From Chaetoderma sp. LZ-2023a (lineage: Eukaryota; Mollusca; Caudofoveata; Chaetodermatida; Chaetodermatidae): 64,000 nt of DNA. The DNA lies in contig CM067360.1 of the NCBI GenBank assembly GCA_034401795.1, positions 125,512,883-125,576,882 of the forward strand, in the 5' to 3' direction. A model generated the notes under the pieces. It searched no databases and was not told the origin of the DNA. It saw only the letters and a list, made by a program, of their open reading frames with translations. Of the stretch, positions 35,014-46,879 are shown one piece after another; the first letter of the stretch is position 1, and the number at the start of each line of letters is the position of its first letter. The translations under genes and the position numbers were made by a program.

Positions 35014-35115
35014 GTAACAGAATGGTGAGTATTGTTAGATCTCGGAGAAAGGGAAATTGACATTTCCTTCATTCTCCTTCGATCAATACTCACCATTCTG
35101 TTACTTCTGATATAC
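35014..35115. repeat. DIRS internal complementary region
   Basis: The first half (about 35014-35071) is the inverse of the outer left end beginning at 34766; the second half (about 35072-35115) is the inverse of the right end finishing at 40697. In DIRS1 this arrangement is thought to template joining of the ends into a circular intermediate. Confidence 0.9.
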
Positions 35116-35656
35116 ACCAGATTTGATCAGTAACCTGGTGGGAAGGGGCAAGCCATAAATGCTAATTTTGCCCATTGGAGAAAGATTTTAGACTCCAAAC
35201 TTGACTAACGGAGACCTAAAAGGACCGTTAAGTTTACGGAACCGACTCACATTCGCATCACTGCTTCACCCCCCTTTTTCCTCCTAAGAAAAGGGAGAGA
35301 ACTCATGAACATGTATCTCGCCTGAAACACAAATATGCCAAGAGGGTTAACTGCTCCCTGCATATTCCATGTATTAGCCTGGGAATGAGCATGAATATAT
35401 AAGATGAATGAACATGATACACATCCATAATACAAAAAACTCTCACTATTGAATTACCTTATGATAATTGGACTCCTGACGTACCGCCTCCAACCATTCA
35501 CTGGTTCGGCCATCAGTGACACAATCTGGTTGTCATCCTCTCGCTTGACCATGCCTGCTTTAGGTTCTTTTCTTACCAAAGTGAAAAAAGGGTGAAGAGC
35601 AGTGTGGTCACTAACTATCGTTTCAAAACAGCTAAAGCGAGTGGATTGGCTGAGTC

Positions 35657-37543
35657 TCACACATCCCTCATATAGTAATCCGTAAATGAGGACTCACAGT
35701 GCCATTGTGCAACGGCCATGATGTCCTCTAACGGAACACCATTGTAAAGGGTGGTCGAGGCGGCTATTCCTCTGACATCGTGTGCCCTTACACCTTGCAC
35801 CTGGTGCCCAGTCGCCATCTCGTGAGTAGTCTGAATGCATTCGACCACCCAACGAGAGATAGTATCCATGGATGCGGCGCCATAAGGCTTTTTATGGCAG
35901 ATCCACAGATGTCTATCGTTCGACCGTAACGAGTCAGTCCGTTTCTTGTACTTAGTCAAAGCACGGACCGGGCACCAGACACTGGCATCACGATCAAACC
36001 TAGTTAACTTCGGTATAATGATCGGTTTGCCGGGATATCTCAAAGATTGGTTCTTTGACATAAACTCTGCTCTTGGCAGAAGACGCAGACCTTCTCCAGA
36101 AACAATAAATCGGTCCCTCCCTGCCGAAAGCGCATGGATCTCACTGCGCCTTCTAGCTGAGGAAGCTGCCAATAGAAAGACCGCCTTTAGAGTCAAATGC
36201 TTTAGACTAGCCGAATGCAACGGTTCGAAAGGGTGCTTGGCCAGTACATTAAGCACTAAAGATAGACTCCAGGCTGGAATGACTACCGGTTGTCTCGGTC
36301 GGAGATTGCTCATTCCCTTCAACATCACATTTAACTGGGCCACCTCTGGACTATCCCTGTTGGCTAGACAAGGGATAACTGATGCCAAAGCTGACTTGTA
36401 TCCAGCAACTGTGACGGGAGCTAGTCCTGAAAAGAACAGCTCACAGAGAAAGTCTGCTATTTGCTGAATAGTGGATTGAAAGGTATCAATACCCTTTTCT
36501 TCACACCAGTCTGCAAATCTGTTAACCTTGTTGTTATATGACTTGAAGGTTGACCTCCTTCTCGCAGCCGCGATGAAATCAGCAGCCTGTCGAAAAAAGC
36601 CTTCCGACGTGGAACGTTGTTTGATAACATCCACGCAGTCAATTTGAACATTTCGGGACGCTCGTGTAGGAAGCGTCCCTTGGCCTGGGAGATTATGTTC
36701 GGAATCTCGGGCAACTGCACAGGATTTTCCACCAACAGATCTAGAAGATCCGTGAACCACGCCCTGCTCGGCCAATATGGCGCTATTAGCAGGACCAGAC
36801 ACGGTTCCTCCCTGACCTTCATCAATACCTTCGATAGAAGAATGGTGGGTGGGTACGCGTAAGCGTGCATCCCTCTCCAGCATATCGCCAGAGCGTCTGT
36901 ATCGACGGCATTTGGATCTGGAATCGGCGAGACATACGTCATGATTTGAGCATTTTCCCTTGTGGCGAACAAGTCCACGTTGGGTTTGCGCCAATGCTCG
37001 AAGATCCTTCGTAGAACTGGAGGGTTGAGGGACCATTCTGTTGGCAGAATTCTGTGTCTGCGAGACAAAGCATCCGCCAGAATGTTCAATCGGCCAGGAA
37101 TATGAGCTGCTTTCAAAACAACCGAGTAATTCCTGCACCATTGAATCAAGTGCCACACTCTGATACACAGAGTGGGCGACCTGGTCCTGCCGTGGCGATT
37201 TATATATGATACTACTGTCGAATTGTCCGACCGTATCAATATCACCTTGACCCTGATCATCGGAAGGAACTCTTCCAACGCCAGTTCCACTGCCATCATT
37301 TCCAACAGATTGATATGCAGCTGACTCTCCGGGAGAGTCCATGTGCCCGAGACCTGGTGTTCTCCCAGGCAGGCACCCCACCCCTCCAGCGATGCATCCG
37401 TGTACACGGACAGCTGGGGGTGGGGTAGGTGCAGCGAAACCCCTACTAGGAGATTCTGACGCTCCTTCCACCATACAAGATGCGACATTATCGGCTCCAA
37501 AACTGGTACCAGTTTTGACAGGGGTTCTGTTCTCTGTTTCCAC
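35657..37543 (-). CDS. DIRS tyrosine recombinase (part of element)
   Basis: The C-terminal ~310 residues of this frame are a tyrosine recombinase: an N-terminal SAM-like part (STFKSYNNKVNRFADWCEEKG, split for length here as STFKSYNNKVNRF and ADWCEEKG), then SARRRSEIHAL with the first catalytic Arg, HDVRGIAAS (the H-x-x-R box), HCESSFTDYY with the final Tyr. The enzyme inserts the circular DNA copy and replaces the integrase of LTR elements. The upstream part of the frame overlaps the RT-RNase H frame, as is usual for DIRS elements, and is probably not all translated. Confidence 0.9.
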   Translation of the reverse strand: METENRTPVKTGTSFGADNVASCMVEGASESPSRGFAAPTPPPAVRVHGCIAGGVGCLPGRTPGLGHMDSPGESAAYQSVGNDGSGTGVGRVPSDDQGQGDIDTVGQFDSSIIYKSPRQDQVAHSVYQSVALDSMVQELLGCFESSSYSWPIEHSGGCFVSQTQNSANRMVPQPSSSTKDLRALAQTQRGLVRHKGKCSNHDVCLADSRSKCRRYRRSGDMLERDARLRVPTHHSSIEGIDEGQGGTVSGPANSAILAEQGVVHGSSRSVGGKSCAVARDSEHNLPGQGTLPTRASRNVQIDCVDVIKQRSTSEGFFRQAADFIAAARRRSTFKSYNNKVNRFADWCEEKGIDTFQSTIQQIADFLCELFFSGLAPVTVAGYKSALASVIPCLANRDSPEVAQLNVMLKGMSNLRPRQPVVIPAWSLSLVLNVLAKHPFEPLHSASLKHLTLKAVFLLAASSARRRSEIHALSAGRDRFIVSGEGLRLLPRAEFMSKNQSLRYPGKPIIIPKLTRFDRDASVWCPVRALTKYKKRTDSLRSNDRHLWICHKKPYGAASMDTISRWVVECIQTTHEMATGHQVQGVRAHDVRGIAASTTLYNGVPLEDIMAVAQWHCESSFTDYYMRDV

Positions 37544-38502
37544 AGAGACATCAGATACAACTGGATAGGCCTTTGCATTAGAGCAGCGTACGGGATAACC
37601 TGCTCCATGGAGACCATCATGCCCAGCATCTGAAGGAACCGCCTCGCCTGAATGTGGTTTCCCACTCGAAAACTCTTGAGGATGGCTAACAGAGACACCA
37701 CTCTGGGCTCTGACGGGTACACCCTGCCCTCCTCGAGATCGAATCGCATCCCCAAATAAACGAAATGTTGAGTGGGCGTCAACTCGGATTTCTCCTCGTT
37801 GACTATCCAGCCTAGATCTGAAAGTAACCTCAGAGTCAGAGCAGTATTCACGTTCAACCTGGCTGCCGAGTCTGCCTTGATCAGCCAGTTGTCTATGTAG
37901 GTGTGTAGCGCCACGTTCTCTTTTCTGAGAAACGCTGTCACCGCAAGGACCACTCTTGTGAAAACCCTTGGAGCTGTCGACAGGCCAAATGGGAGAACAC
38001 TAAACTCCCATACTTGATTCTGAAACGCAAATCTCAGAAACCTGTGACAACTCCTGTTCATCGGAATGTGGAAATATGCATCTTTCAGATCGATCGATAC
38101 ACACCACATTCCTTTCCTCAATCCCGCCATTACCGACCTCGGCGTTTCCATCAGGAACCGAGGCGTATGGATAAACCAATTTAATGGCCTGAGATTGAGT
38201 ATGGGTCTCCATCCCCCTGTGCTCTTGGGGACAAGGAACATGTTTGAATAGAAGCCTGGAGTGTTTCAGTTTGCTGGTTTTATTGCTCCCTTCAGAAGCA
38301 AACCCGACACTTCCTTTTGAATGGCTTCTAACTTGTCTGGCTCCCTTGGTACGGGTGTCCAGACAGGTGCCAAAGACAGATTTTGTGGTGGAAAGTCCCA
38401 CCACTCCGGCATGTAACCCTGGGATAACCATCCCAGGACCAGACTGTCTGACGTCACACCTCGCCAGGCCTCGACGAAACGCATGAGCCTTCCACCCACC
38501 AT
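36457..38502 (-). CDS. DIRS RT-RNase H region (part of element)
   Basis: Reverse transcriptase and RNase H of the DIRS/Ty3-like type. Visible marks are GGWRPILNLRPLN, DLKDAYFHIPM, LPFGLSTAPRVFT, HTYIDNWLI (the DIRS-type YxDN/D block) and the RNase H blocks SVYTDASLEGWGA, ELALEEF and SDNSTVVSYIN. Downstream, NVDLFATRENAQ and IAPYWPSRAWF belong to the extension often annotated as methyltransferase-like in DIRS elements. Part of a broken element. Confidence 0.9.
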
Positions 38503-38672
38503 AGACGCCTCGACGTCTAACGGGGTTGTCCGGCTCGTAGTCCGCTCCCCCCCTCTTTCTTAACGAGAGAGAGAGAGAACCATTTCGTTCTAGGCACGAC
38601 GGGTATAACTGGCACCGCTGTTCCTGTCGCACAGGCGCAGTCCAGACGGATATGAAGGGAGCTCTCGTACCC

Positions 38673-40220
38673 TCAGGTACGATCCGGCCCCTTCTGTCCG
38701 CCCTTTGAGGACTTACCCTTACCCTTCCCCTTGCCCTTCCCGCCTCTAGGGCTGTCAGGAGCAACCTTGGGGAGGGTAGGCACCTCTACAACCTTCCTGG
38801 CTTTCTTCGCCAGCGGCGGCTGAGAAAAGCCAGCTGAAGCAGAAGTCGCAACAGGCTTAGCTTTTGCCTTGCCCTTATGCTTCTTCTGCTTCTTTGAAGG
38901 TTGTCCCACTAGTGGTTTCGCTACAGCCCCTAGTGCGTGCACTTGCCGCACTAGCTCTAGCTGCAGGTTGACCGCTAACCGATTCTGCGCGATACTGGCT
39001 GTATCCTCTAAGATGGCCCGCGCCTGGCCACCGAAGATGCTAGGCCCTGTCAGGGGCGTCCCAAGAAGACACTCCCTGACTGCCGTAGCCGGACGCATAT
39101 GGTCAATGACCATTTGCCTCCTGGATTTAGTCACTCGCGCTTGCACCCTTGCCAATGCGTCCATAGAAGGCACCAGGCCGTCATTTACGCACGAAAGCGC
39201 CACAGGTGGCACAGGGTGGCCTGCCCCTGCTTCAGCACACACCGACTGAAGGAGACGATACGAGTGGTTGACAGCGCTCATAGCTGCCCTCACACCCTCA
39301 TCGCATAGGGACAGGACTTCCTCTTGGTGTACCTGAGCCTTGTCCACAAGTGCCGGACCGGGGCCACCCGCCCCGGCACTCTGAATGCCCACTACCCATC
39401 GGTCATCCTCGGTGACCGACGGGACTACACCATATCTGTCGTATTCTCCCCCCCCCCCGTGGAATACGACATCTTGCCCGCACCTCCCTGGAGGCTGCAG
39501 GGAGCTGACCCTTGGTCATAAGTTGTTTGCTATAAATAGACTCCAACAATTCTATGAACCGTGGATCCAGTCCCACAGACTGGATCCGGGCCGCGGGCAA
39601 AATCCCCGTCCTGATCGACACAACCGACGGACGGGGCGCATCTTCATCGGCCGTGGCCGAAACCACAGACGGGTCAACCCTGGCTAGCCAAGCCAGACAA
39701 ATGGAGGCCGGTTCCGTCCAGGACGGAATCGACCTCCATATTCTCCACCTGCGGCATCACAGGCCGCAGCAACCTCTCCTCCTCGGCTTCAGACTCCGAA
39801 GAGTCGTCACTAGACGAGGAAACTGTGGACGGCTCCCACACCTGACGGACCGGCCACCGCTACTGGACCACCCGGAGGTGGCCGCAGAGAAACAGAACCT
39901 GTCTGGCCGGAGCCAGACGGGACTGCCAGGGGTCCATACAAGACGCCCCCCTCGGAAACCAGTCCAGAACCCTGTCCGAGGACAGGGTCCGTACCAGGCA
40001 TGGGGAGAAACTGCCTCCCAACCTTTGGTAGCAGGGACGACACCAGCGTGGGCAGAACGCTATGCAGAAAACCCTGCATAGCCGGACCAAACCACGCCGG
40101 CGGTGCCATCTCCGCCACCTCCAGCTGGGGATGTGGAGCACCCCCACCGGCCGAACCGGGCGCTCCATGATTTACTCTCGGACCACCTGACCCCGCATCA
40201 GACCCAGCCAAGTCCTTCAA
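38673..40220 (-). other. DIRS gag-like region (part of element)
   Basis: A GC-rich region on the 5' side of the RT. One stretch (38673-39392) ends in lysine- and glycine-rich repeats (GKGKGKGKSSKG, KKQKKHKGKAKAK) suited to nucleic-acid binding; another (39810-40220) is glycine/proline-rich. DIRS gag proteins are poorly conserved, so the call rests on position and composition. Part of a broken element. Confidence 0.65.
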
Positions 40221-40542
40221 GGAACTTAACCATCATATCCACAGACCACACTGCGCACACATTACACCTATGGTCTAGGTTACAGGGCGAACACCTAAAA
40301 CAGACATGGTCCTTGAATACGAATTTATGGCACTCATCACATGATGGCGGGGTTGGCTTGGCCTATAAAATAAGCACAAACCTACAATTACAAGCGGAAC
40401 GAGACCCTGATGGAAGGCAGACAATTAATTTTCAAATAATTTGACTCATAAATTAACCGTATCCCTCCCACACCCCACCCCGCCACGTTACAACAAAGAT
40501 CGCATTGATTATGACGACAAGAACAAAGCGGGCATAACAAGA

Positions 40543-40684
40543 ATGAGCTCTATGGTAAACGGGTACTCGGCAGTTGGGAGCCGAGTACCCGGTTTCCAGG
40601 AGTCGGTAAAGCTTTCTAAGTCTATAATCCTAGAGCCGCTGTCAAGGCCAGCTGTATATCAGAAGTAACAGAATGGTGAGTATT
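40543..40684. repeat. DIRS inverted terminal repeat (5' side)
   Basis: 142 bases, inverse of 34804-34945, with the hairpin GGGTACTCGG...CCGAGTACCC at 40561-40590. Confidence 0.93.
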
Positions 40685-40697
40685 GATCGAAGGAGAA

Positions 40698-42200
40698 ACA
40701 TGTAGCTCTCAGGCTGTTCGAGTTTTTGTGAGGTACATGTAGATACATGAATACATGTATAAGTGATTTCCAATAAAAGATTACAAAATTTAATTTAAAG
40801 AATAAAACTTCAAGTTTTTTTCTTTGAATTTGAAACAGAAGCTATAAAGCAAGCAGTTTCTATAGGTTATATGATCCCACTTTGACGAATTGAGTCAATT
40901 AAATCCCCCAATGAACTTAAATACATCAGACATTTTTTTTTTAATTCACAGGAAATTACCAAAAAAAATTTGAGTAGGCAGGTTTTATTTAAGGGTGGGT
41001 AGGGAGAGGAGGACAACCAAACCCTTATTTACGGATGGCCTCAGTCGATGGGTTGCACAAGCATTGATGCTACTTGTACACCATCTTCATGTATATGTAC
41101 GTTTTGTACACATGTGCAGACTCGGTGGTGTAACTTAACTTATTCAGATGCCTGCCTGATTGGGTAAGGCATATTGGTAATATTACATAGTGCACCGGTC
41201 CTGCCCTGGCTTCCGGCCTGAGTGGTTTGTTTGACTGATGTTTATTTATGGATAATATGATAAACATAATTATACTCTGTTTGGGATAATTCCTTTATCA
41301 ATGAATAGCGCAATCTACGCGCACGTATTACATTGAATGATTACATTAGGTAGCCTAATAGTGCCTTTAGGAGACTAGAGAATTATATAGTGTTAAATTG
41401 GGAATATTAGAACAATGAAATTGTAAAACCCAAGTATGCGTAGTACCATGCACACTAACTATATAGGCCTAACTATGAAGCTGGTGTAAGTGTGTAGGCC
41501 TACACCGTCAGTCTCACGTAATCGCTGACATTACATAGACTTAAAAATAAGCATATTGTAATTGTACTTCTAAAATACATATAATAACTACATTTATTTA
41601 TTGAATTTATGCAAAATACACTAGTGTGAATCCACTTCTAATCGGAACAGCAAAAAATGGGCCGAATTGGCACCGGGGCGAATGCGCTTGACCGCGTTGT
41701 TTTCCGCCTCCAGTTGCGTAAATATTATTTGATTTTCTAATTCTGCTGCATAAATATCTTGATACGATTCCATATCAAGCTGTCGCTAAGAAGTTCACAC
41801 ATGACATAAGAACACCATAAAACACGCATGGATGAGGAGGAAAATTCGTAGGGTAGCATTCATAACTGCAGAGCTGTCAGACTCGAGAGATTTGTTTATG
41901 TGCTTTGTGACCTTTGACATTACCCATAATTCTTTGCGACGCCGTAACTCCGAGGTAGCTTATTAGATTTACAAAATACGAAAACTGGTTCTGTCATTTA
42001 ATTCGAACATTAAATTCACTATTTATCACGCTTACATGAACTTTAGATGGCCGCAATCTTCCACGAATCATGTGATGGTTTGTGTTCAATATTCAGCACG
42101 CTATTGTAGTTTAATATGATCTTCGCTTCTTCTAAGCGTGAAATGACGTAAACCGGCGTTCCAAGTTACCGCAGCAGACGACAACGGGTAAAATACAGAC
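40698..42200. other. No gene seen
   Basis: AT-rich, non-coding by inspection. No recognisable repeat except the common word ACATGTA. Confidence 0.4.
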
Positions 42201-42204
42201 TCAT

Positions 42205-42440
42205 ATAACCGACACTTGCCGGCACTGGGCCAGTACTGGGCCGATACGCAGTTGCCGATAACGTCATAGTTGGAAATGCGCGATTTAGTTCGCCGACGCT
42301 ACCAGCACTAGGCCGATACACAGCTCAGCTAGCTGATGCTGCCGACACTGGGCCAGTACTGGGCCGATACGCAGTTGCCGATACCCTTAGTTAGCCGACA
42401 CTGCCGACGCTATGCCGGTCGGTACTGGCCCAATACGGTG
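42205..42440. repeat. 11-bp minisatellite (GCCGATACTGG type)
   Basis: Two clusters (about 42217-42258 and 42339-42382) share the same order of 11-base units of the form GCCRRYACTGG, then GCCGATACGCA and GTTGCCGATA. The core GCCGATAC is the exact inverse of GTATCGGC in the 10.4 kb array, so the two loci carry the same family in opposite orientation. It directly precedes the LINE-A sequence. Confidence 0.8.
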
Positions 42441-42754
42441 TGTTATCTGGGATCAGTCTCAGTTATTCCAACAAAACAGACCAATCATACCAGATCATGT
42501 AGCGGATATGCAATATCCATTTCATCAACTCGATCATCCTCTACTTGCGAGGCCTCAACAACAAAAGTTCCAAACGCCAAGTCACAACCACCAAACTTCA
42601 TTCCAACCACATTATCAACTTCAACCACCTTACCGTCAGTCACAAATCGACAAGTTGCCGCCATGGTTGAGAAGATTGCGATTGACACCGCCTCATCAGA
42701 CTCGAATACAGTACAACAGCAGAGTTTAACCTGGGCCAAAGGTTTGGAATTGAA

Positions 42755-45700
42755 GATGACAACGCTAAATACAAAGAATGCAGAAACAAATATGAACTAC
42801 CTCCAGCTGCTCTCCAAGCAAAATTCAATTATTCTATTGCAGAAGCATTGGCTCTACAGATACAAGAGTGGTAAACTTGCAGATGTCTACAACAACCCAA
42901 ATTTTCATGTAAAATGCAGTGATGATGAGAATTTCCCCCCCCCACCCCCACCCCCGTTACAAGCACCTCGAGGCTACAGTGGAACTGCTATCACCGGGTC
43001 AAAGGATCTAGATAAGTATGTTCCTAAAATTTGAGATGGTTGCAACAGATTACTAGCCATGGAGCTCGATGCAGACACTCCTATATGTCTGATCAATGTC
43101 TATATGCCAGCACGGAACACTGCTCAAGCGGAAGAAGAGTACACTACTGTGCTCGACGAACTGCATGAAATGATTGAGAAGTATAAACAATCCCATTACA
43201 TCTTAGTTGCAGGCGATCTAAATGCGTCACTGCACAGCAATCAAGGTGTCTCTAGAGATAACATACTTTGGAGATTTATGGTAGAGCATGATTTAGAACT
43301 TCCTAGTAACTACCCTTCTCAGCCAACATTCAGTTCAGCGAGTGGAAGAGCAAAATCCCAAATTGACTACTGGATGTGTACTAGTAAATCAAAAGATCTG
43401 GTTCAACAAGTCAACATAGCTGACAAACATCATCTAAATCTCTCAGACCACACTGATGTGGGAATAACAATTTCAGTAAAATTACAGCCACAGTCACCAT
43501 TGGCAGAATACAGTAAAAGCAATGTAAATAACCTGATACCAACAGTTGTACGATGGAATAAATGTGATACAACACTTTACAAAAATCTACTGAATGTTTC
43601 TCTAAAAGAAGACACTCCAAAGAATAGTTCAACCCCTGCTGCTGATCTACTTGTCCAGAAACTTTCAACTTTGACGCATAGTGCCTCAATCACAGCAACT
43701 TGTCAGTCTAGAACTCAAAAGAAATTAAGAAAGGGCATCAAAACATGGACTCCACATATAGCTAGTTTAATAAACAAGAGTAAGAAGGCACATTATCTAT
43801 GGAACATCAATGGTAGACCTAACAGCAACAACAGCAATATCAATAATAACCGTAAAGAAGCTTCTCAGAAGCTGAGACAAGCAATGCGACTACTAAACAG
43901 TGAAACGAGAACATCATTGCATAACAAGATCACGGAGGCTCATGAAAAGGACAAGGAGACATTTTTCATGTTGATAGCAAAGCAGCGCATAACTAGTCAA
44001 AGAGGGGTGCATCAGCTTATTATTGATGGTGAAATATGCAATGATGATGCTGGCATCTTGAGAGGATTCAAGAACCATTTTTCGTTCACTCGCCATCCCC
44101 CTGGTAGACCAAGCCTTCGATGAAGAGCACAAGAGAATTGTGGAACTTGATGTCCAGATAATTAAGGACGTGTGTAGCAATCATACTACTGGGACAGAAT
44201 GTGAGTCTGTAACTGAAGCAGAGATCCGAAAGATGATTGCAGGATTTAAGAATAACAAATCAGCAGACCCGCATGGGCTAACAGCAGAACACTTAAAGCA
44301 TGCACCAACTGTGGTAACACATCATCTCGTAAAGCTAATGAACTATATAATCAGTACAGGCTACATTCCATCTGATATGAAGCAAGGCATCTTAACTCCA
44401 GTATTAAAGAAGGGTAAGGATGAAAAACATGGCAATGACAGAGGAATAACAGTCCTTTCAATTGTAGGCAAGATCTTAGAAAAAGTAATTTTACAATGGA
44501 CAAAGCAACGGCATGATAATGTTCAGTCAAAGCTGCAAAGAGGTTTCACTGAAAGATCATCATCAGTAAACACAGCACTTATTATTTCAGAAGTGATCAA
44601 TGAAGCTAAAGACAATCATCAGCAGCTCAGTATGGTAACCTTAGATGCTTGCAAAGCATTTGACGTAGTGTGGCATGCATCCTTACTCTGAAAGATCTAC
44701 AACACTGGAATTGAAGGATCATTATGGCGAACCATCAAAGAGATATATACTGATGCTCAATCTTCCATCAAGATGAAGAGAACCCTCTCAGACCCATTTG
44801 TGATACGCCAAGGAGTACGCCAAGGTGGAATTCTCTCAACAATCCATTACAAACTCTTCAATAACAACCTTCTCAAAATAATTGAAGATGTAAATATTGG
44901 TGCTAAAATTGGACACATTAACTGCAGTGCACCAACATGTGCGGTTGACATAGCCCTATTAGCTCAGGACACTGATCACCTACAGGAGCTCTTAAACATA
45001 GTTCATCAATACACACTTCAAGAGCGCTACACTATAAACCCTGGAAAAAGCGCATTGATTTCGCTAAACAAGCGAACTAAATCTGCTCCAGTTATTCATC
45101 TAGGAGACAGACAGATCCTTGAATCTAAATGTGAAACTCACTTAGGTATAGAACGGTCAACAAATGGGAAAGGCAATGTAGAAAAACGCATTCAAGCAAC
45201 AAGAAGAACAGTCTATTCACTGATCGGAGCTGGACTTCATGGAAATGGTGGACTTTCCCCGTTAACTTCAGCGCATATATAGAAAGTCTACTGTCTTCCA
45301 AGATTACTGTTTGGTCTAGAGGTCATTCAGATGACAAAGGCTGAGATTAGTGCATTGGAACTACTCCAACTGTCAATTCTTAAACAATTACAGTCCCTTC
45401 CAAAGAATGCAACATCATCAGCAACACTATGCTTACTAGGAATAAGACCCATCGAAACAGAGCTAGACTCCAGAAAACTAAAACTACTAGGAAACATCAT
45501 CAGAAATGACGATACTGTAGAATTCCAGATAGCAGCCAGACAACTTGCTGTAAAGAATATTAAGAGCAATAGTTGGTTTATGAAATGCCAAGAAACGCTT
45601 CATAAGTATCAGCTCCCAAATGTCTACCAACTAATTAACAGCATGCCTGCAAAGTTAGCGTGGAAGGCGCAAGTTGTGAAGCACATCAACTGTGCTGTAC

Positions 45701-46189
45701 ACAATGTCTGGAAACAACGTTCACCACTGTTGGAACTCACTTGACAACACAACCAGGGATGTTAGACGAGCAGTAATAAAGGCAAAGATTCTGACTGGCT
45801 CATACATCTTGCAAGCAAATCGTGCCCGTTTCAATCAATATGTTGTCTCTGAAAAGTGTTTACTTTGCCATTCAACACCCGAGGACAGGAATCACTTCAT
45901 TACATTATGTACAGCATTGGAAGAGTCCAGAAAACCATATTTGAAGAGTATTCTCACCACCATGTACCTCGAAAATGACCCAGTCATCATCAACACGTTA
46001 TTGGCTGATCCCGAAAATACAACTCAGCTGATACTTGATCATACAATGATGATATCCAGATTGAATATTAAGCTGTCCCCAGCAAATTCTCTCAAAATTG
46101 CGAAAACTACACGTTTTCTCTGCTATGCCTTGCACCTCAAACGTACACAATTGATTGAGGCAATTGTGTCTGTAGAAATACGTCAATGA
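42755..46189 (+). pseudogene. LINE-A ORF2 (endonuclease-RT), decayed
   Basis: Endonuclease marks: NTKNAETNMNYL, LQKHWLY (where the catalytic Glu of LQEHW is Lys), VAGDLNA and LSDHTDV, both intact. RT marks: NKSADPHGL, LTPVLKKGKD, GITVLSIVGKILEKV, LQRGFTERSSS, LDACKAFDVVWH (A block), RQGVRQGGILS (B block) and CAVDIALLA, where the usual F/YADD is altered so a catalytic Asp is lost. C-terminus: CLLCHSTPEDRNHFITLC, a C-x2-C-x8-H-x4-C knuckle. In-frame stops lie at about 43032, 44689 and 45280, and frame changes near 44110 and 45730. The clade is uncertain (I/Jockey/CR1 group by endonuclease type). Confidence 0.88.
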
Positions 46190-46443
46190 ACACTAATCAA
46201 AGAAAATCAGACACAATCTAAAATTTACCTATTCTTCTACAAGTTATAAATGTTACTAACATAACTTTCTTATTAATGTGTGAATGAAAAACTCTGCAAT
46301 CAATTTGACATTAATTAATTTAATCCTACTCAGTCAGAGCAAATTTCGTGTATTCGTGTACTTAAGACTGTGTTATATTGACATTTTGAAGAATCGTTCG
46401 TACCCTACGGAATAGGGGTGAGCCCATCGAGGCTGGATTTCCA

Positions 46444-46470
46444 CATACAGATACAGATACAGATACAGAT
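46444..46470 (+). repeat. GATACA microsatellite, LINE-A tail
   Basis: Four tandem ATACAG units, then GATGC. It marks the probable 3' end of LINE-A. Confidence 0.8.
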
Positions 46471-46475
46471 GCATA

Positions 46476-46870
46476 GACCAAGCAAGTTCTTATTACATTT
46501 CCCCGACGTTAAAGAGGAGCTTTAACTATGCTACAAATCCATCCGCTCATGTCTTTCACCGGTATAGTTGCATATGAAATAAACAAACTATACTATAGGC
46601 TCTAATAATAATTTTAATGCGTAGCCGATGCCACTGTTACTGATGTAGTCCCCCTGGTTATCGGGGTAATGCTAACCGTGTTACCCGTACCTCCGAATTA
46701 GTAATCATTTAACGAATTAATCAATTAAATTTGAACATTTTCATTCGTATAAAAACAAATAAATTCTAAAAAACATCGAACTATATATAGTAGAGTTCCT
46801 GTCGGATTATGTGTCTGGATTATCCACCACTTTCCAACATCTGTTAGATTTAATTACCCAATCGCAAATC
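46476..46870. other. No gene seen
   Basis: AT-rich, no gene or clear repeat. Confidence 0.35.
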
Positions 46871-46879
46871 CCCCATCAC

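Larger units (their letters stand above)
34766..40697 (-). mobile_element. DIRS-family tyrosine-recombinase retroelement
   Basis: A 5,932-bp element in minus orientation with all parts of a DIRS1-type retroelement: inverted terminal repeats (34804-34945 and 40543-40684), an internal complementary region (35014-35115), a gag-like region, RT-RNase H and tyrosine recombinase. The boundary is set by the internal complementary region, which is complementary to the extreme left end followed directly by the extreme right end. It is structurally near whole, with a small number of coding breaks (about two or three), and the two terminal repeats remain very similar, so it is a fairly recent fossil. Confidence 0.93.
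42445..46475 (+). mobile_element. LINE-A non-LTR retrotransposon, nearly full but decayed
   Basis: About 4.0 kb in plus orientation: a proline/glutamine-rich leader (42.5-42.73 kb), an AP-type endonuclease (42.76-43.5 kb), a linker, RT (44.2-45.25 kb), a C-terminal zinc-knuckle domain (45.85 kb) and a 3' region ending in a GATACA microsatellite (46444-46470). Simple-repeat tails are typical LINE 3' ends. No target duplication was found, partly because the 5' edge merges with the 11-bp minisatellite. Confidence 0.88.

Noticed and set aside
36617-36862. Plus-strand frames opposite the DIRS RT and recombinase (also 35946-36467 and 38869-39249)
   Set aside because: Shadows of the minus-strand element with no domain of their own.
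34741-40707. ACATGTAGCT near both ends of the DIRS element as a target duplication
   Set aside because: The left copy lies 16 bases outside the mapped end, DIRS elements do not normally make target duplications, and ACATGTA is a common word in this window.
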